The position numbers were made by a program, and so were the translations under genes. A stretch of DNA of 38,751 bases. Source: DATKXU01 sp035528905. GTDB taxonomy: Bacteria; Armatimonadota; UBA5829; DTJY01. Location: contig DATKXU010000013.1 of NCBI GenBank assembly GCA_035528905.1, forward strand, positions 1 through 38,751, in the 5' to 3' direction. Position 1 is the first letter of the stretch; each line of letters starts with the position of its first letter. Below, one piece after another: positions 22,641 to 31,429 of this stretch. Under the pieces are notes generated by a model. That model ran no database searches. It worked only from the letters and a program-made list of their open reading frames with translations, and was not told the origin of the DNA.

Positions 22641-23199
22641 CGCTCCGCGATGGCAGATCGCTGGCTTCGGGCGGTTGAGGAGAGCCGTTGGCTATCTGCG
22701 AGCCGAGCTGCGCGAGCGATCTCAGCTTCTCGATCTCCTGCTCGATGTCAATCTCCTCGATCTGACGGCCGTCGAGGGCATTGATGATACGCTCTGCCAG
22801 GCGGATGGCACCGAGGACGAGAGTTTCATTCTCATAATCCACGTAGACGTGGAAGCGCCCCCTCGGGTCAATGCGCCAGTTCCACTGGGTTTCTCCCCTC
22901 AGTATCCGGGTTTTCTGGACCTGCCCTTGAAGTTCGATAATCAGGTGCTCGAACAGGTGAGGGATTTCCGTGGCACGCGATTCCTTCCTGAAGGTGAAGC
23001 CGTTCTCATTGTCACACCGGTGTCTGGCGAGATGGGGGAAGAGCTTGAAGAGCAAGCGCGGGATATGCGGTGCGTGTTCTGTCGAGTACTTGCTGGGATC
23101 CCGCATCTCGACAACCAGCTTAACCTTGTTTCTGTCGTAGAAGAGGATTTCGACGACTTTCAACGGGAACACGTACCCTTTCGGCCAGTCTGAAAGCAA
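22621..23199 (-). CDS. Stand-alone cyanophycin-synthetase N-terminal-like domain protein
   Basis: 192-residue protein, the only minus-strand gene within the exopolysaccharide locus. Residues about 40-145 match the N-terminal domain of cyanophycin synthetase (CphA). HLARHRCDNENGFTFRKE is followed by a PHLFEHLIIELQ helix, GETQWNWRIDPRGRFHVY and DYENETLVLGAIRLAERIIN. The ATP-grasp and Mur-ligase domains of CphA are absent, so it is not a cyanophycin synthetase. The tail is a Glu-rich helix and a Pro/Ser end. The start is uncertain: TTG 23199 or GTG 23172, neither with a strong SD. In CphA the N domain binds the growing polymer; a substrate-binding or regulatory role here is inference. Its 3' end overlaps the Wzc-like gene by 20 bp. 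Confidence 0.75.
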   Translation of the reverse strand: MLSDWPKGYVFPLKVVEILFYDRNKVKLVVEMRDPSKYSTEHAPHIPRLLFKLFPHLARHRCDNENGFTFRKESRATEIPHLFEHLIIELQGQVQKTRILRGETQWNWRIDPRGRFHVYVDYENETLVLGAIRLAERIINALDGRQIEEIDIEQEIEKLRSLAQLGSQIANGSPQPPEASDLPSRSVSPAPL

Positions 23200-23295
23200 A
23201 AACCCCGTGGTCCATGACTAGCGAGGCACCCCGTCTGGTCAGGGCGAATGACGTCTGAGACCGCCCAATCTGGTGTAGCTACCTTATCTCGGACT

Positions 23296-23324
23296 AGTCT
23301 AGCACGGGGTGGTGCCATTGTAAA
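23296..23324 (-). promoter_or_regulatory. Possible promoter of the CphA-N-like gene
   Basis: On the minus strand, TTTACA (23324-23319), a 17-nt spacer and TAGACT (23301-23296), about 97 bp before TTG 23199. The hexamers are moderate. Confidence 0.4.
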
Positions 23325-23479
23325 GAGAAGATGTGAAAAAATTGCGAGTTCCTTTTTCCGGGGACAGCTGTGAGCCTCATCCCGGCGGACGCTGGTTGTA
23401 GAACCCGCAGAGGACGGGTATGCTCTCACCGGCAGGCGCGAGACGACTCCTGTGCCGGCGTTGAGGCCGGCGTCGCGCG

Positions 23480-23529
23480 GGAACCTGGAACCTGAAACTT
23501 GGAACCTGAAACTTGGAACTTGAAACCCA
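23480..23529. repeat. GGAACCTGAAACTT-type degenerate direct repeat tract
   Basis: Five or so tandem imperfect copies of a 7-mer-like unit (GGAACCT, GAAACTT, GGAACCT, GAAACTT, GGAACTT, GAAACCC) lie immediately upstream of the flippase gene. The related tract at 25016-25079 contains the same words in both orientations. The rest of the gap 23200-23538 holds only the minus-strand promoter candidate. Confidence 0.65.
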
Positions 23530-23538
23530 GAATCTCGC

Positions 23539-24996
23539 ATGGGGAGAAGAATCGGGAACATGCATGGCATCAAGCGCAGAGCGGCTATTTCACTGCTAAG
23601 CTCATATGCGTCGCAATTCGCTACTACCGGCGCGAATCTGCTGACGAAGCTCATTCTTGCGAGGCTGATCGCCCCGGAGGACCTGGGCCTGTACGCCTTG
23701 GCGCTGCTTGTTCTGCTCGGCGGCGACGTGTTGGTGGACCTCGGAATCTCTCAGCATATCATTAGGGAGAAGCATCGCCCATACGGGAACTTTCTCGGCC
23801 TTCGGCTTGCCATATCGGTCGGCCTTTTCGCGACTATCCAATTCGCTGCGCCTGCGCTGAAGTTCTGGGGCGGCGAGTTTCCCGCCGTAGTCCGGCTGAT
23901 GGCAATCACGCTGGTCATCAAAGCCGCGTCAGGCGTGCCGCTCCTGTTCCTGGACAGGGAGCTGCTCATCCACCGATCGGTGGCGCCGCAGATCGCGCGC
24001 ATCACCATCATGGGTTTGGTCAGCATCGGTCTGGCGTACTTCGGATATGGCGTCTGGGCGCTGGCATGGGGAACGGTGGCGTCGGAAGCTGCATTCGCTG
24101 TGCTCATCTGGAATGCGGCGAGAGGCAGGATGCCGCTGGAGTTCACCTGGAAGCACACGGGCAGCCTGATCTGGGGCAGCAAGTTCCTCTTCTTCATCGG
24201 CGTTATGGGGTTTGCGCTCCAGCAGGGCGATGTAGGCATACTCGGCTCGTTGCTTCCCGCCAGGGAAATCGGCTTTTACACAATGGCCATCATGCTGATC
24301 ATGCTGGTCTCCAAAGTGGTCGAATCTGCGGTATTCCGCGTCATATATCCCATGTTCTGCGAGTACAGCGACGATTTGCCGAACCTTGGCAGGGCCTACC
24401 GCTGTGCGACCCTTGCGATTTACGTCATCGAGGTGCCCATATACTTCTTCTTGCTGTTCAATTCGCCTGCGGTCGTGTCTGTTCTTCTGGGAAGGAAATG
24501 GCTGCCCGCGGCTGTCTTGATGCAGGCGCTCAGCGTCTTCGGAATGCTCAATCCCTTCAGCACGTTCGGCAACGAGGTGCTCAGGGCCAGGAAGCGTGAC
24601 AGCATCCTGACGATGTCCACGGCCATTGGGGCGGTGACCCTGATGACTACCGGATACCTCCTGACATTGCGGTTTGGCACGATGGGAATGGTGGCCGCGC
24701 ACTACATCATGATCGGCAGCATACCGACGATAGTCACCGTGTTCAAAATGCTGCGGACGGAGTTCACGAGACTTGCTGTGCAGCTTGCGGTTATCTACTC
24801 CGGCTCGTTCGCTGTCATTGGGGCTGTCAGCATGAGCCTGTCGTTTGCGCCGTACTTCCAGGCGCTCGCGGCGGGTTTGCTTGTTCCCGTCTCCTGGTAT
24901 ACCTATTACAGAATCTTCGGAAACGGCGCAGGCCGAGCGGCGCTGGATACTATCCTGGCACGGCAGCCTGCGCCAAGGACGGAAGCCGCAGGCTAG
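23539..24996 (+). CDS. Wzx-type oligosaccharide flippase (MOP/PST superfamily)
   Basis: 485-residue polytopic inner-membrane protein that should flip lipid-linked repeat units to the periplasmic face. About 12-14 hydrophobic helices span the protein. The N-terminal signature YASQFATTGANLLTKLILAR followed by LIAPEDLGLYALAL is typical of the RfbX/polysaccharide-synthesis family. Conserved small-loop phrases GYGVWALAWG and PAREIGFYTMA also fit. Start choice is uncertain: ATG 23539 emerges from the repeat tract without an SD, and ATG 23560 (MHGIKRRAAIS) has only GGGGAG 13 nt away, but gives the more family-like N-terminus. It lies in line with the glycosyltransferase genes that follow. Confidence 0.9.
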   Translation: MGRRIGNMHGIKRRAAISLLSSYASQFATTGANLLTKLILARLIAPEDLGLYALALLVLLGGDVLVDLGISQHIIREKHRPYGNFLGLRLAISVGLFATIQFAAPALKFWGGEFPAVVRLMAITLVIKAASGVPLLFLDRELLIHRSVAPQIARITIMGLVSIGLAYFGYGVWALAWGTVASEAAFAVLIWNAARGRMPLEFTWKHTGSLIWGSKFLFFIGVMGFALQQGDVGILGSLLPAREIGFYTMAIMLIMLVSKVVESAVFRVIYPMFCEYSDDLPNLGRAYRCATLAIYVIEVPIYFFLLFNSPAVVSVLLGRKWLPAAVLMQALSVFGMLNPFSTFGNEVLRARKRDSILTMSTAIGAVTLMTTGYLLTLRFGTMGMVAAHYIMIGSIPTIVTVFKMLRTEFTRLAVQLAVIYSGSFAVIGAVSMSLSFAPYFQALAAGLLVPVSWYTYYRIFGNGAGRAALDTILARQPAPRTEAAG

Positions 24997-25015
24997 GATA
25001 AACCTGCAGAGAGGA

Positions 25016-25079
25016 GTTCCAGGTTACAAATTCCAGGTTGGTGATGGGCGGCAACTTGGAACCCGAAACCTGAAACCCG
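25016..25079. repeat. TTCCAGGTT / AACTTGGAA inverted repeat tract
   Basis: Left-half words (GTTCCAGGTT, TTCCAGGTT) face right-half words (AACTTGGAA, CCCGAAACCTGAAACCC). TTCCAGGTT (25031-25039) can pair with AACTTGGAA (25053-25061) with one wobble, giving a 9-bp hairpin in the mRNA between the flippase and the next glycosyltransferase. It is the same family as 23480-23529. Confidence 0.65.
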
Positions 25080-25118
25080 TTGCTGCGTGCGTGTCCCAGG
25101 GGAGGCGAGGGCTGTTTA

Positions 25119-26270
25119 TTGAACGAGCGAGACTTGAGGATCGCCATATTGTGCCCCGGTTATGGGTGTGTCACCCGAGGAGTTGAGATATTCACGGGCG
25201 AGCTCGCTCGTCGTCTGCTTGAGAGCCGGCCGGGATGGCGGGTTGACATCTTCTGCCGCGGCCCGAATGCAGAGCCGTCGAGCGGGATCAGGCAGATACA
25301 CGTTCCGGCGGTGGACAGGGACGGCCGCGCCGCAACGTTTTATGCCCAAATAGGCCACCGGCTCGGAATCTTCCTGCGGACCAGGATTGACGCCGAATGT
25401 CTCTCGTTCGCGCTTGCTCTCGGGCCGCGCCTGCTGCGTGCGAGGTATGACCTGGTTTTCAACCAGGCCGGGCCGTTCGCCGGGCGCCTGCTCCAGCTCA
25501 AACGCAGGCTTGACGGAACGCCCTTCGTTCACAAGACGGCGTCCGGCCACGGCGAGCTGGAGCTAATCATGGCCAGACAACGTCCGGATGCGATTATCGC
25601 CACGTCGCCGTTTGTCAGGAATTGGCTGCAAGAAGAGATACGGGGCCTCTATACGGAATGCATCCCGAATGCGGTTGATCATTCTGCGTTCCGGCCATAC
25701 TCAGTGGAGGAGCTTCGGGCGGCCAGGAACGGCCAGGCGCTCTTCGACCTGGGGCGGCCGATCGTGCTGTTCGTCGGAGCCATGGATCCGATGAAGAGGC
25801 CGGAGCTGCTCATCTCCGCGATGGCGGGAGTGCCCGATGCCAGCCTGGTCATGGTGGGGAATGGGCGCTTGACCGAATCCGTGGCACGGCTGGGCGCTCA
25901 GCAGCTTGGAAACGGATTCCTGCATGTCCCCTATGTGCCCAGGGAGCAAATGGCGCTTTACTACAACGCCTGCGACCTGTTTACACTGCCGTCGGACGAG
26001 CCTTTCGGCATCGCCTTCCTGGAGGCAATGGCCTGCAACAAGCCGGTTCTCGGCCAGCGCAGCCCCGTGCAGGAGTGGATTTTCGCGGACGCTGGGATGA
26101 CGTGCGACTGCACGGATGATGCCGAATATGCGCGCGCCATCCAGCGGGCGTTGGTGACGGACTTCGGCAGCCGGCCACTGGAGCGCAGCAGAGAGTTCGA
26201 CTGGCGGAGGATAGTGCCTCGATATGCGGCCCTGTTCTCGCGGGCTGTATCTCAGCGAGGGAGTTCCTGA
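25119..26270 (+). CDS. Glycosyltransferase family 4 (GT-B fold)
   Basis: 383-residue cytoplasmic glycosyltransferase. TTG 25119 was chosen as start (MNERDLRIAILCPGYG) because GAGGCGAGGG precedes it by about 7 nt and it gives the usual short lead into the first Rossmann strand. The acceptor domain has the Gly-rich loop TRGVEIFTGELARRLL. The donor domain has PIVLFVGAMDPMKRPELLI and the EX7E-type motif EPFGIAFLEAMACNKPVLG that holds the sugar nucleotide. GT4 enzymes are retaining and use NDP-sugars; the exact sugar cannot be predicted. The stop overlaps the next start by 1 nt (TGATG), indicating translational coupling. Confidence 0.88.
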   Translation: MNERDLRIAILCPGYGCVTRGVEIFTGELARRLLESRPGWRVDIFCRGPNAEPSSGIRQIHVPAVDRDGRAATFYAQIGHRLGIFLRTRIDAECLSFALALGPRLLRARYDLVFNQAGPFAGRLLQLKRRLDGTPFVHKTASGHGELELIMARQRPDAIIATSPFVRNWLQEEIRGLYTECIPNAVDHSAFRPYSVEELRAARNGQALFDLGRPIVLFVGAMDPMKRPELLISAMAGVPDASLVMVGNGRLTESVARLGAQQLGNGFLHVPYVPREQMALYYNACDLFTLPSDEPFGIAFLEAMACNKPVLGQRSPVQEWIFADAGMTCDCTDDAEYARAIQRALVTDFGSRPLERSREFDWRRIVPRYAALFSRAVSQRGSS

Positions 26271-27094
26271 TGGCGGTCGAGGTGTCGGTAATCATAGCCG
26301 CGTACAACGAAGCTGAGTGCATCGGCGAATGCCTGGACAGCCTGCGCCGCCAGACGCATCCTTCATTCGAGGTAGTCGTAGTGGATGACGGCTCGACGGA
26401 CGGGACGGGTGGGATTGCCCGGCAGCATGGAGTCCGAGTGCTCACGGGCCCGCACCTGGGTCCGGGCCTCGCGCGAAACAGCGCTGTTTCGCACACGTCT
26501 GGCAACATACTGGTGTTCGTGGATGCCGACATGAGCTTCCATCCCGAATTCCTTTCCGGGCTGACCGAGCCGATCAAGCGTTTCGGCGTGCTGGGTACAT
26601 TCACGAAGGAAGAGTACGTGGCGAATTGGGACAATCCGTGGGCGAGGTGCTGGACGATCAACTGCGGACTGCCCGACGGGAGGCGCCATCCAGCCGACCA
26701 CCCAGACACCGACAGTGTGTTCAGGGCGATCCGGCGAGAGGATTTCCTTGCCGTCGGCGGCTACGAAGACATGGGCTACTCGGAGGATCACAGCCTCGCT
26801 CGCAAGCTGGGCCGCGATGCGGTTCATGCGCCGGGAGCCGTCTGCTGCCACAAAAACCCTGCGTCTTTGAAGGACGTGTACCTGTCCGCACGCTGGTTCG
26901 GACGAGGCGACCAGATCCGGCGGGATTTCGCGACGATGCTCAGGCATTCCCTGCCTTTCAGCCTGAAAAACGGCCTTGTCCGAGGAGTGCGGCGGCGGAG
27001 TATTCACTACCCAGTGTTCCACATAGTTTACGATTTCGGAGTCTTGATTGGCATGGCGCAGCGGGCTTTGCGCCCGGAAGCGCACGCGAAGTAG
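26270..27094 (+). CDS. Glycosyltransferase family 2 (GT-A fold)
   Basis: 274-residue protein starting ATG 26270, 1-nt overlap with the previous stop, GAGGG about 9 nt upstream. The GT2 nucleotide-binding region is clear: VSVIIAAYNEAECIGECLDSL, VVVVDDGSTDGT, then GLARNSAV and FVDADMSFHP (DxD-type metal site). An ED-like catalytic region is GYEDMGYSEDHSLARKL. The C-terminal third is amphipathic, with SLPFSLKNGLVRG, consistent with membrane association. It probably adds one residue of the repeat unit. Confidence 0.88.
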   Translation: MAVEVSVIIAAYNEAECIGECLDSLRRQTHPSFEVVVVDDGSTDGTGGIARQHGVRVLTGPHLGPGLARNSAVSHTSGNILVFVDADMSFHPEFLSGLTEPIKRFGVLGTFTKEEYVANWDNPWARCWTINCGLPDGRRHPADHPDTDSVFRAIRREDFLAVGGYEDMGYSEDHSLARKLGRDAVHAPGAVCCHKNPASLKDVYLSARWFGRGDQIRRDFATMLRHSLPFSLKNGLVRGVRRRSIHYPVFHIVYDFGVLIGMAQRALRPEAHAK

Positions 27095-27106
27095 TGAGGC
27101 CCAAAC

Positions 27107-27850
27107 ATGCCACAACGCGGTGAGCAACTCACAAGCGACCTCGAGAGAGCGCGGAAACTGGCGATACAGGGCTTATTCATCGCCATAGTCCTGTTCGTCC
27201 TCTTCGAGGCGCTGAGGGGCCAGCACTTCTGGAACAAGATCAAGGGCGAGGGCAATCTTTGGAATTACGGCTCGTCGCTTCTGTACTTCGTCGCGGCCGA
27301 GATGGCAATCGTGAACGCTGCTCTGCTTGCCTATTGCGAGAAGCTCGGTCTGCATAGTAGGCGCTCGTGGATTTGGGTGCTTTGGGGAATGGTCGGCTTG
27401 GCGTTCGTGTACTTTGCATGCGACGAGATGCTGGAGGTTCATGAGAAGATGGGTCTCGCGATCGAGCGCGCAGTGCCGGCGCTGAAGCATTACTATTCGG
27501 GTCGTGCGGACAACCTAATCATTGCGGGCTATGCACTGGGCGCGGTGCTCTTCGGATTCGCCTTTCTTAGAAGGATGGCGGCGAGCCGGGAGGCCAGGGC
27601 GTATTTCATCTCGGGGTTTGTGGTAATCGCTCTCACCTCGGCATTAGACGTAGTCCCAAGGGGGCTGTACATTCGCTATCTGCCGTTCCGCGAGACCGAG
27701 GAGCTGCTGGAGGTATTGGCAGGATTCCTGTTCGCTGCTGCATTCATCTCCTCGGCGGCGGTTATGCTGGCAGAGATAGTCAGAGCGTCGTTCGGTGCAG
27801 AAAGCAGCGCCGTCAAAGCGGGAGGGCCGGGCATTGGCACGAGAACCTGA
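27107..27850 (+). CDS. Polytopic membrane protein of unknown function in the polysaccharide locus
   Basis: 247-residue protein starting ATG 27107, with GAGG about 8 nt upstream and 12 bp after the previous stop. Six hydrophobic helices are apparent (about 18-35, 52-75, 87-104, 139-157, 166-183, 202-225). The phrase FACDEMLEVHEKMG resembles an LxxDExxxxHE motif seen in uncharacterised membrane proteins of sugar and lipid loci, in which acidic and His residues might bind a metal or act catalytically. I cannot assign a function; acyl or glycan modification is one possibility. The 3' end overlaps the next gene by 17 bp, so co-expression is likely. Confidence 0.75.
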   Translation: MPQRGEQLTSDLERARKLAIQGLFIAIVLFVLFEALRGQHFWNKIKGEGNLWNYGSSLLYFVAAEMAIVNAALLAYCEKLGLHSRRSWIWVLWGMVGLAFVYFACDEMLEVHEKMGLAIERAVPALKHYYSGRADNLIIAGYALGAVLFGFAFLRRMAASREARAYFISGFVVIALTSALDVVPRGLYIRYLPFRETEELLEVLAGFLFAAAFISSAAVMLAEIVRASFGAESSAVKAGGPGIGTRT

Positions 27851-28769
27851 TGTCGGCGGCAAATCGTTTTCCGGGCATAAGCCGCTCGTCGGCGTCTTGA
27901 TAGTCACGCGCAACCGCAAGGCGGACGTGCTGGAGTGCGTCGAGGCGGTTATGCGATCTTCCTATCGCCATCGGGCTGTCTACGTGGTTGACAATGCCTC
28001 GACGGATGGTTCGTCTCAGGCAATCGCAGAGCAGTACCCGGATGTGCGTGTGATTCGGTCCGGGGAGAATCTCGGATTTGCCGGCGGGAATAACCTTGGT
28101 ATGGCGGGGATGTTGGACGACGGCGTAGACGCGGTGTTTCTTATCAACGATGACGCCGTTGTCGCCCAAGACGGCCTCGAAAAGCTGGTGGACGGCCTTC
28201 GGGATTCTACTGTGGCGGTAGTGTCCCCCAAGGTGCTGCTGCACGGGGAGCCGGGAGTGATATGGTCGGCCGGCGGCAGGGTTGATCCGAGAACCGGCGT
28301 ATCGGTCCAGAGGCACTATGGCGAAGCAGACCGTGGTCAGGCCGATGAAGTCGCCGAGATAGACTACGCCATCGGGTGCGCAATGCTCGTGAGTGCAGAC
28401 GTCATCCGGCGGGTTGGCCTCATGGATTCGCGCTACTTTATGTACTACGAAGAGGCGGACTGGTGCCGCCGGATTCGGCACGCTGACTACCGGATAATGT
28501 ACGTTCCGCAAAGCCGGGTCTGGCACAAGGTGATTCGCGGAGGGGACGGACGCAATCACGCCGCCTACTACTTCTGCAGAAACAGGCTTCTGTACCTGAG
28601 GTCTGCCGGCGTGCCTGCGAGCAGAATCGCGTGGGTTGCCCTATCCGATATCCTGCGCAGCGCGGCAGTCCATGCAGTGAAGGGCCGGGCGCACCAAAGC
28701 CGGCTGATGATTCAGGGCGTCATGGATTACTACACCGGAACCTTCGGCGAGTTCAGGGATGGCTCATGA
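27834..28769 (+). CDS. Glycosyltransferase family 2, rhamnosyltransferase-like
   Basis: 311-residue GT2. Start TTG 27834, with GGAGGG 7 nt upstream, overlapping the preceding gene by 17 bp. Motifs in order: VGVLIVTRNRKADVLECVEAV, VYVVDNASTDGSSQ, LGFAGGNNLGM, FLINDDAVV (NDD in the DxD position), IDYAIGCAMLVSADVIRRVG and YFMYYEEADWCRRI. The last is the conserved acceptor-side motif of WbbL/rhamnosyltransferase-type GT2 enzymes. Donor identity (possibly dTDP-rhamnose) is inferred from this subgroup only. The 3' end overlaps the next start by 4 nt (ATGA). Confidence 0.88.
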   Translation: MAREPDVGGKSFSGHKPLVGVLIVTRNRKADVLECVEAVMRSSYRHRAVYVVDNASTDGSSQAIAEQYPDVRVIRSGENLGFAGGNNLGMAGMLDDGVDAVFLINDDAVVAQDGLEKLVDGLRDSTVAVVSPKVLLHGEPGVIWSAGGRVDPRTGVSVQRHYGEADRGQADEVAEIDYAIGCAMLVSADVIRRVGLMDSRYFMYYEEADWCRRIRHADYRIMYVPQSRVWHKVIRGGDGRNHAAYYFCRNRLLYLRSAGVPASRIAWVALSDILRSAAVHAVKGRAHQSRLMIQGVMDYYTGTFGEFRDGS

Positions 28770-29992
28770 GAATACTGGCGCTCTCCACGTGGTTTCCTTT
28801 CCCGCCGGATAACGGCTCGAAGGCCCGCGCGTACAACCTGCTGAGCCGCCTGGGGGAGAAGCATACTCTCGATCTGATCGCTCTGTCGCAGTCCGGCCGC
28901 GACGCGGAGCATCTTGGCGAGGTGCAGAGGTTCTGCCGGCGGGTGGAAGTGTTCCCCGAGCCGCGATTTCATCCGAAGGACGTGCGTTCGTGGCTGGGCT
29001 TCTTCTCGCCGGTCCCGCGCTATTTCAGGGCGCACCACTGCCCTGAGATGGAAGCTCTCTCGATGCAGTGGGCGCAGGAGGAGAACTACGACGCCGCGCT
29101 GGCCGTCACCTTGGGGGCAGCTCCGTGTGCCGCGAAGCTGAATGTGCGCTTCAAGGTTTTGGATCAGCACAACGTGGAGAGCCAGGTGATTAAGCGCCGG
29201 TGGCAGAACGAGCGGTCTCTTCGCCGCCGGCTGAGATACGCCCCTACCTGGATGAAGGCCGAACGGTTCGAGCGCGCAGTCGCCCGAAAGTTTGACGCCG
29301 TCATGGTTGTTTCAGAGCCTGAGCTTCACATGATGGAGCATCTGCTGGGAAATGGGCACAGGGCGAAGATACACGTGATCCCGAACGGAGTGGATTCGTC
29401 TTTCCTGGAATACCGCGCACCCGCGAGAGAGCACAGGGTTCTGGTCTTCACGGGAGCGCTCGCGTATCAGCCGAATTACGACGCCGCTGTGCGCCTCTGC
29501 CGACGGATTCTCCCGGCCGTGCGGTCTGAGTTCCCTGATGCGCGTCTCCGCATAACGGGGCGGTTGGACGGCGTTGACATCGAGGGCCTCATGCGCATCG
29601 CGGGGGTGGAGTTCACCGGATACGTGGAGGACATCCGTCCGGTGGTGGCCTCAGCGTCGGCGCTCGTGGTTCCACTCCGGTATGGAGGCGGGACCCGGCT
29701 GAAGATTCTGGAGGCGATGGCGCTGGGCACGCCTGTCGTCTCAACTCCAGTCGGTGCAGAGGGGCTGCAGGCGCAGGATGGAGTCCACATCCTGATCGCG
29801 GAATCGGACGCGGCGCTGGCCGAGCAGATTTCGAGAGTCCTGGCTGATACTGGCCTCGCCGCTCGAATCGCACAGAACGCGCATGCGCTGGTTCAGAAGC
29901 GCTACCGGTGGGACGCTATCGCAGCGGAGTTCGAGTGCATACTTGTGGCACATGAAGAAGGGACGGCTGGAACATGCACAGGCGTGAAATAG
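28766..29992 (+). CDS. Glycosyltransferase family 4, PEP-CTERM/EpsH1-associated type
   Basis: 408-residue GT-B enzyme. The start at 28766 (MRILALSTWFPFPPDNGSKAR) overlaps the previous stop as ATGA, which fixes it. The N-terminal pattern STWFPFPPDNGSKARAY and the middle motif VLDQHNVESQVIKRRW, followed by ERFERAVARKFDAVMVVSE, resemble the sugar-transferase subgroup linked to exosortase/EpsH1 loci. The donor domain has FTGALAYQPNYDAAV and YGGGTRLKILEAMALGTPVV. Two paralogues of the same subgroup are in this locus (33599 and 35117). No exosortase lies in the window. Confidence 0.87.
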   Translation: MRILALSTWFPFPPDNGSKARAYNLLSRLGEKHTLDLIALSQSGRDAEHLGEVQRFCRRVEVFPEPRFHPKDVRSWLGFFSPVPRYFRAHHCPEMEALSMQWAQEENYDAALAVTLGAAPCAAKLNVRFKVLDQHNVESQVIKRRWQNERSLRRRLRYAPTWMKAERFERAVARKFDAVMVVSEPELHMMEHLLGNGHRAKIHVIPNGVDSSFLEYRAPAREHRVLVFTGALAYQPNYDAAVRLCRRILPAVRSEFPDARLRITGRLDGVDIEGLMRIAGVEFTGYVEDIRPVVASASALVVPLRYGGGTRLKILEAMALGTPVVSTPVGAEGLQAQDGVHILIAESDAALAEQISRVLADTGLAARIAQNAHALVQKRYRWDAIAAEFECILVAHEEGTAGTCTGVK

Positions 29993-31359
29993 CAGCAGGC
30001 AGGCCGGTCATTCACGGTTTGCTGCAGACGTTCTCCGTAATCGCCGCGGGGCTGCTGATCGCGTTGTTCGTTACCAGGCTTTCTGCGTACTACATCGCGG
30101 CCGGAACTGCGGCGCTGATTCTGGGATTCATGCTGGTCAGGAACCTGCAATTTGGGCTGCTCGCCTATTTCTGTCTCGCGGCATTTGCGTTCGGGGAGTC
30201 GCCGGGAGTTCAGAGCCCGCACAGCGAATACAGCGCAGGCCTGATGCCGTCGCAGGTGCTTCTTGTGTTCTTGGGTGTATTGTGGCTTGGCCGGGCGATA
30301 TTTGTGGACGGTTTCAGGCTGGTCAAGTCGGAGCTGAATCTGCCGCTGGCCGTGCTTGGCGCGGTTGCTCTAACTTCTCTGGTGGTCAACAATGTACTGC
30401 GCGGCCCGCGGGAATTGCTCTTCCATCAAATGCTGATCACCCAGGCGGCGGAAGTGGGCCTTCTCGGCTTCTCCATATGCGCGTTCTTTCTGGCCGCGAA
30501 TGCACTGCGGGATCGGAAGTGGATTGGCCGCGTCTTCGCGCCTGTCGTGCTGCTTGGACTGTACTACTCGGCGCACCGGATATTCGGGTTCGGGCTGCCT
30601 ATACCCGTGATGTGGGGGGGGTTCCTCTTGGCCGCGGCGATTGCCTTTGTCTACGCGCGTCTGCTTTTCGACAAGCCTGCGAGGCCTCGGGCGGTCGGCT
30701 TGTCCCTGCTTCTCGCCATCATGGTGTGCGCGGCATACAGCAACCTCGCCTGGGTTTCCGGATGGGTAGCCGTCACAGGTGCGATCCTGGTGGTGAGCTG
30801 GTACCGGTCGAAGGCGCTTGCGGCATTCCTGCTCGCCCTTACCTTGCTTGCGATCTTCGTGTATCCGGGCGTCTACCCTTCCGTGCATGAGGAGTCCGAA
30901 ATCGGAGGGGATTTCGACAGACTCATCATCTGGCAGGATGCCTTCCGCATGTTGATGGTGGTGAACCCGCTCCTCGGCATCGGGCCGGGCAATTACCAGC
31001 CCTACGTGTACCACTACAACACGCTCTGGTTCGGAAAACAGACTTACACCACCGCCCACAGCAACTACGTCCAGGTGGCCTCGGAGCTTGGGCTGATGGG
31101 ACTCGGCGCATTCATATGGGTCGTCATATCCGGGATCAGAGCTGGAAGCAGGTCCGCCCGGGCTTCTCCACCGGATATGCGATGGCTCGGAGTCGCAGCA
31201 ACGGCGCTCCTTGCGTCCATGGCCGTCGCGAGCCTATTCGGTGATTATCTCTTCCCGAGCCGAGGGAACAATGGCATTGTGACCTTTGGCACAACGGTCT
31301 ACACGTGGCTGATAATGGGCGCAGCAGTGGCCGCCGCGAACCTGGCGGACGAACCATAA
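29974..31359 (+). CDS. O-antigen polymerase/ligase-type membrane protein (Wzy-like)
   Basis: 461-residue polytopic protein with about 12 hydrophobic helices. Start ATG 29974 is inside the preceding gene (19-bp overlap), with GGGACGG near by. The O-antigen polymerase/ligase (Wzy_C) signature is visible: after a long periplasmic loop, NPLLGIGPGNYQPY is followed by TTAHSNYVQVASELGLMG, with the conserved His-Asn and ExG of the WaaL/Wzy family. In this context, with Wzx, Wzc and Wza partners, it is most likely the repeat-unit polymerase. A ligase role is less likely without an LPS-core locus. Confidence 0.85.
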   Translation: MHRREIAAGRPVIHGLLQTFSVIAAGLLIALFVTRLSAYYIAAGTAALILGFMLVRNLQFGLLAYFCLAAFAFGESPGVQSPHSEYSAGLMPSQVLLVFLGVLWLGRAIFVDGFRLVKSELNLPLAVLGAVALTSLVVNNVLRGPRELLFHQMLITQAAEVGLLGFSICAFFLAANALRDRKWIGRVFAPVVLLGLYYSAHRIFGFGLPIPVMWGGFLLAAAIAFVYARLLFDKPARPRAVGLSLLLAIMVCAAYSNLAWVSGWVAVTGAILVVSWYRSKALAAFLLALTLLAIFVYPGVYPSVHEESEIGGDFDRLIIWQDAFRMLMVVNPLLGIGPGNYQPYVYHYNTLWFGKQTYTTAHSNYVQVASELGLMGLGAFIWVVISGIRAGSRSARASPPDMRWLGVAATALLASMAVASLFGDYLFPSRGNNGIVTFGTTVYTWLIMGAAVAAANLADEP

Positions 31360-31429
31360 GCCTACGCCTGGCTAGCAACTTGTGGGGCCCGCTGCAGCCC
31401 GGATTCCTGCCGGCGCACGGAAGGGGACA

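Noticed and set aside
23160..23654. Minus-strand frame rich in FQVPSFRFQVSG
   Set aside because: Simple translation of the GGAACCTGAAACTT repeat; not a protein.
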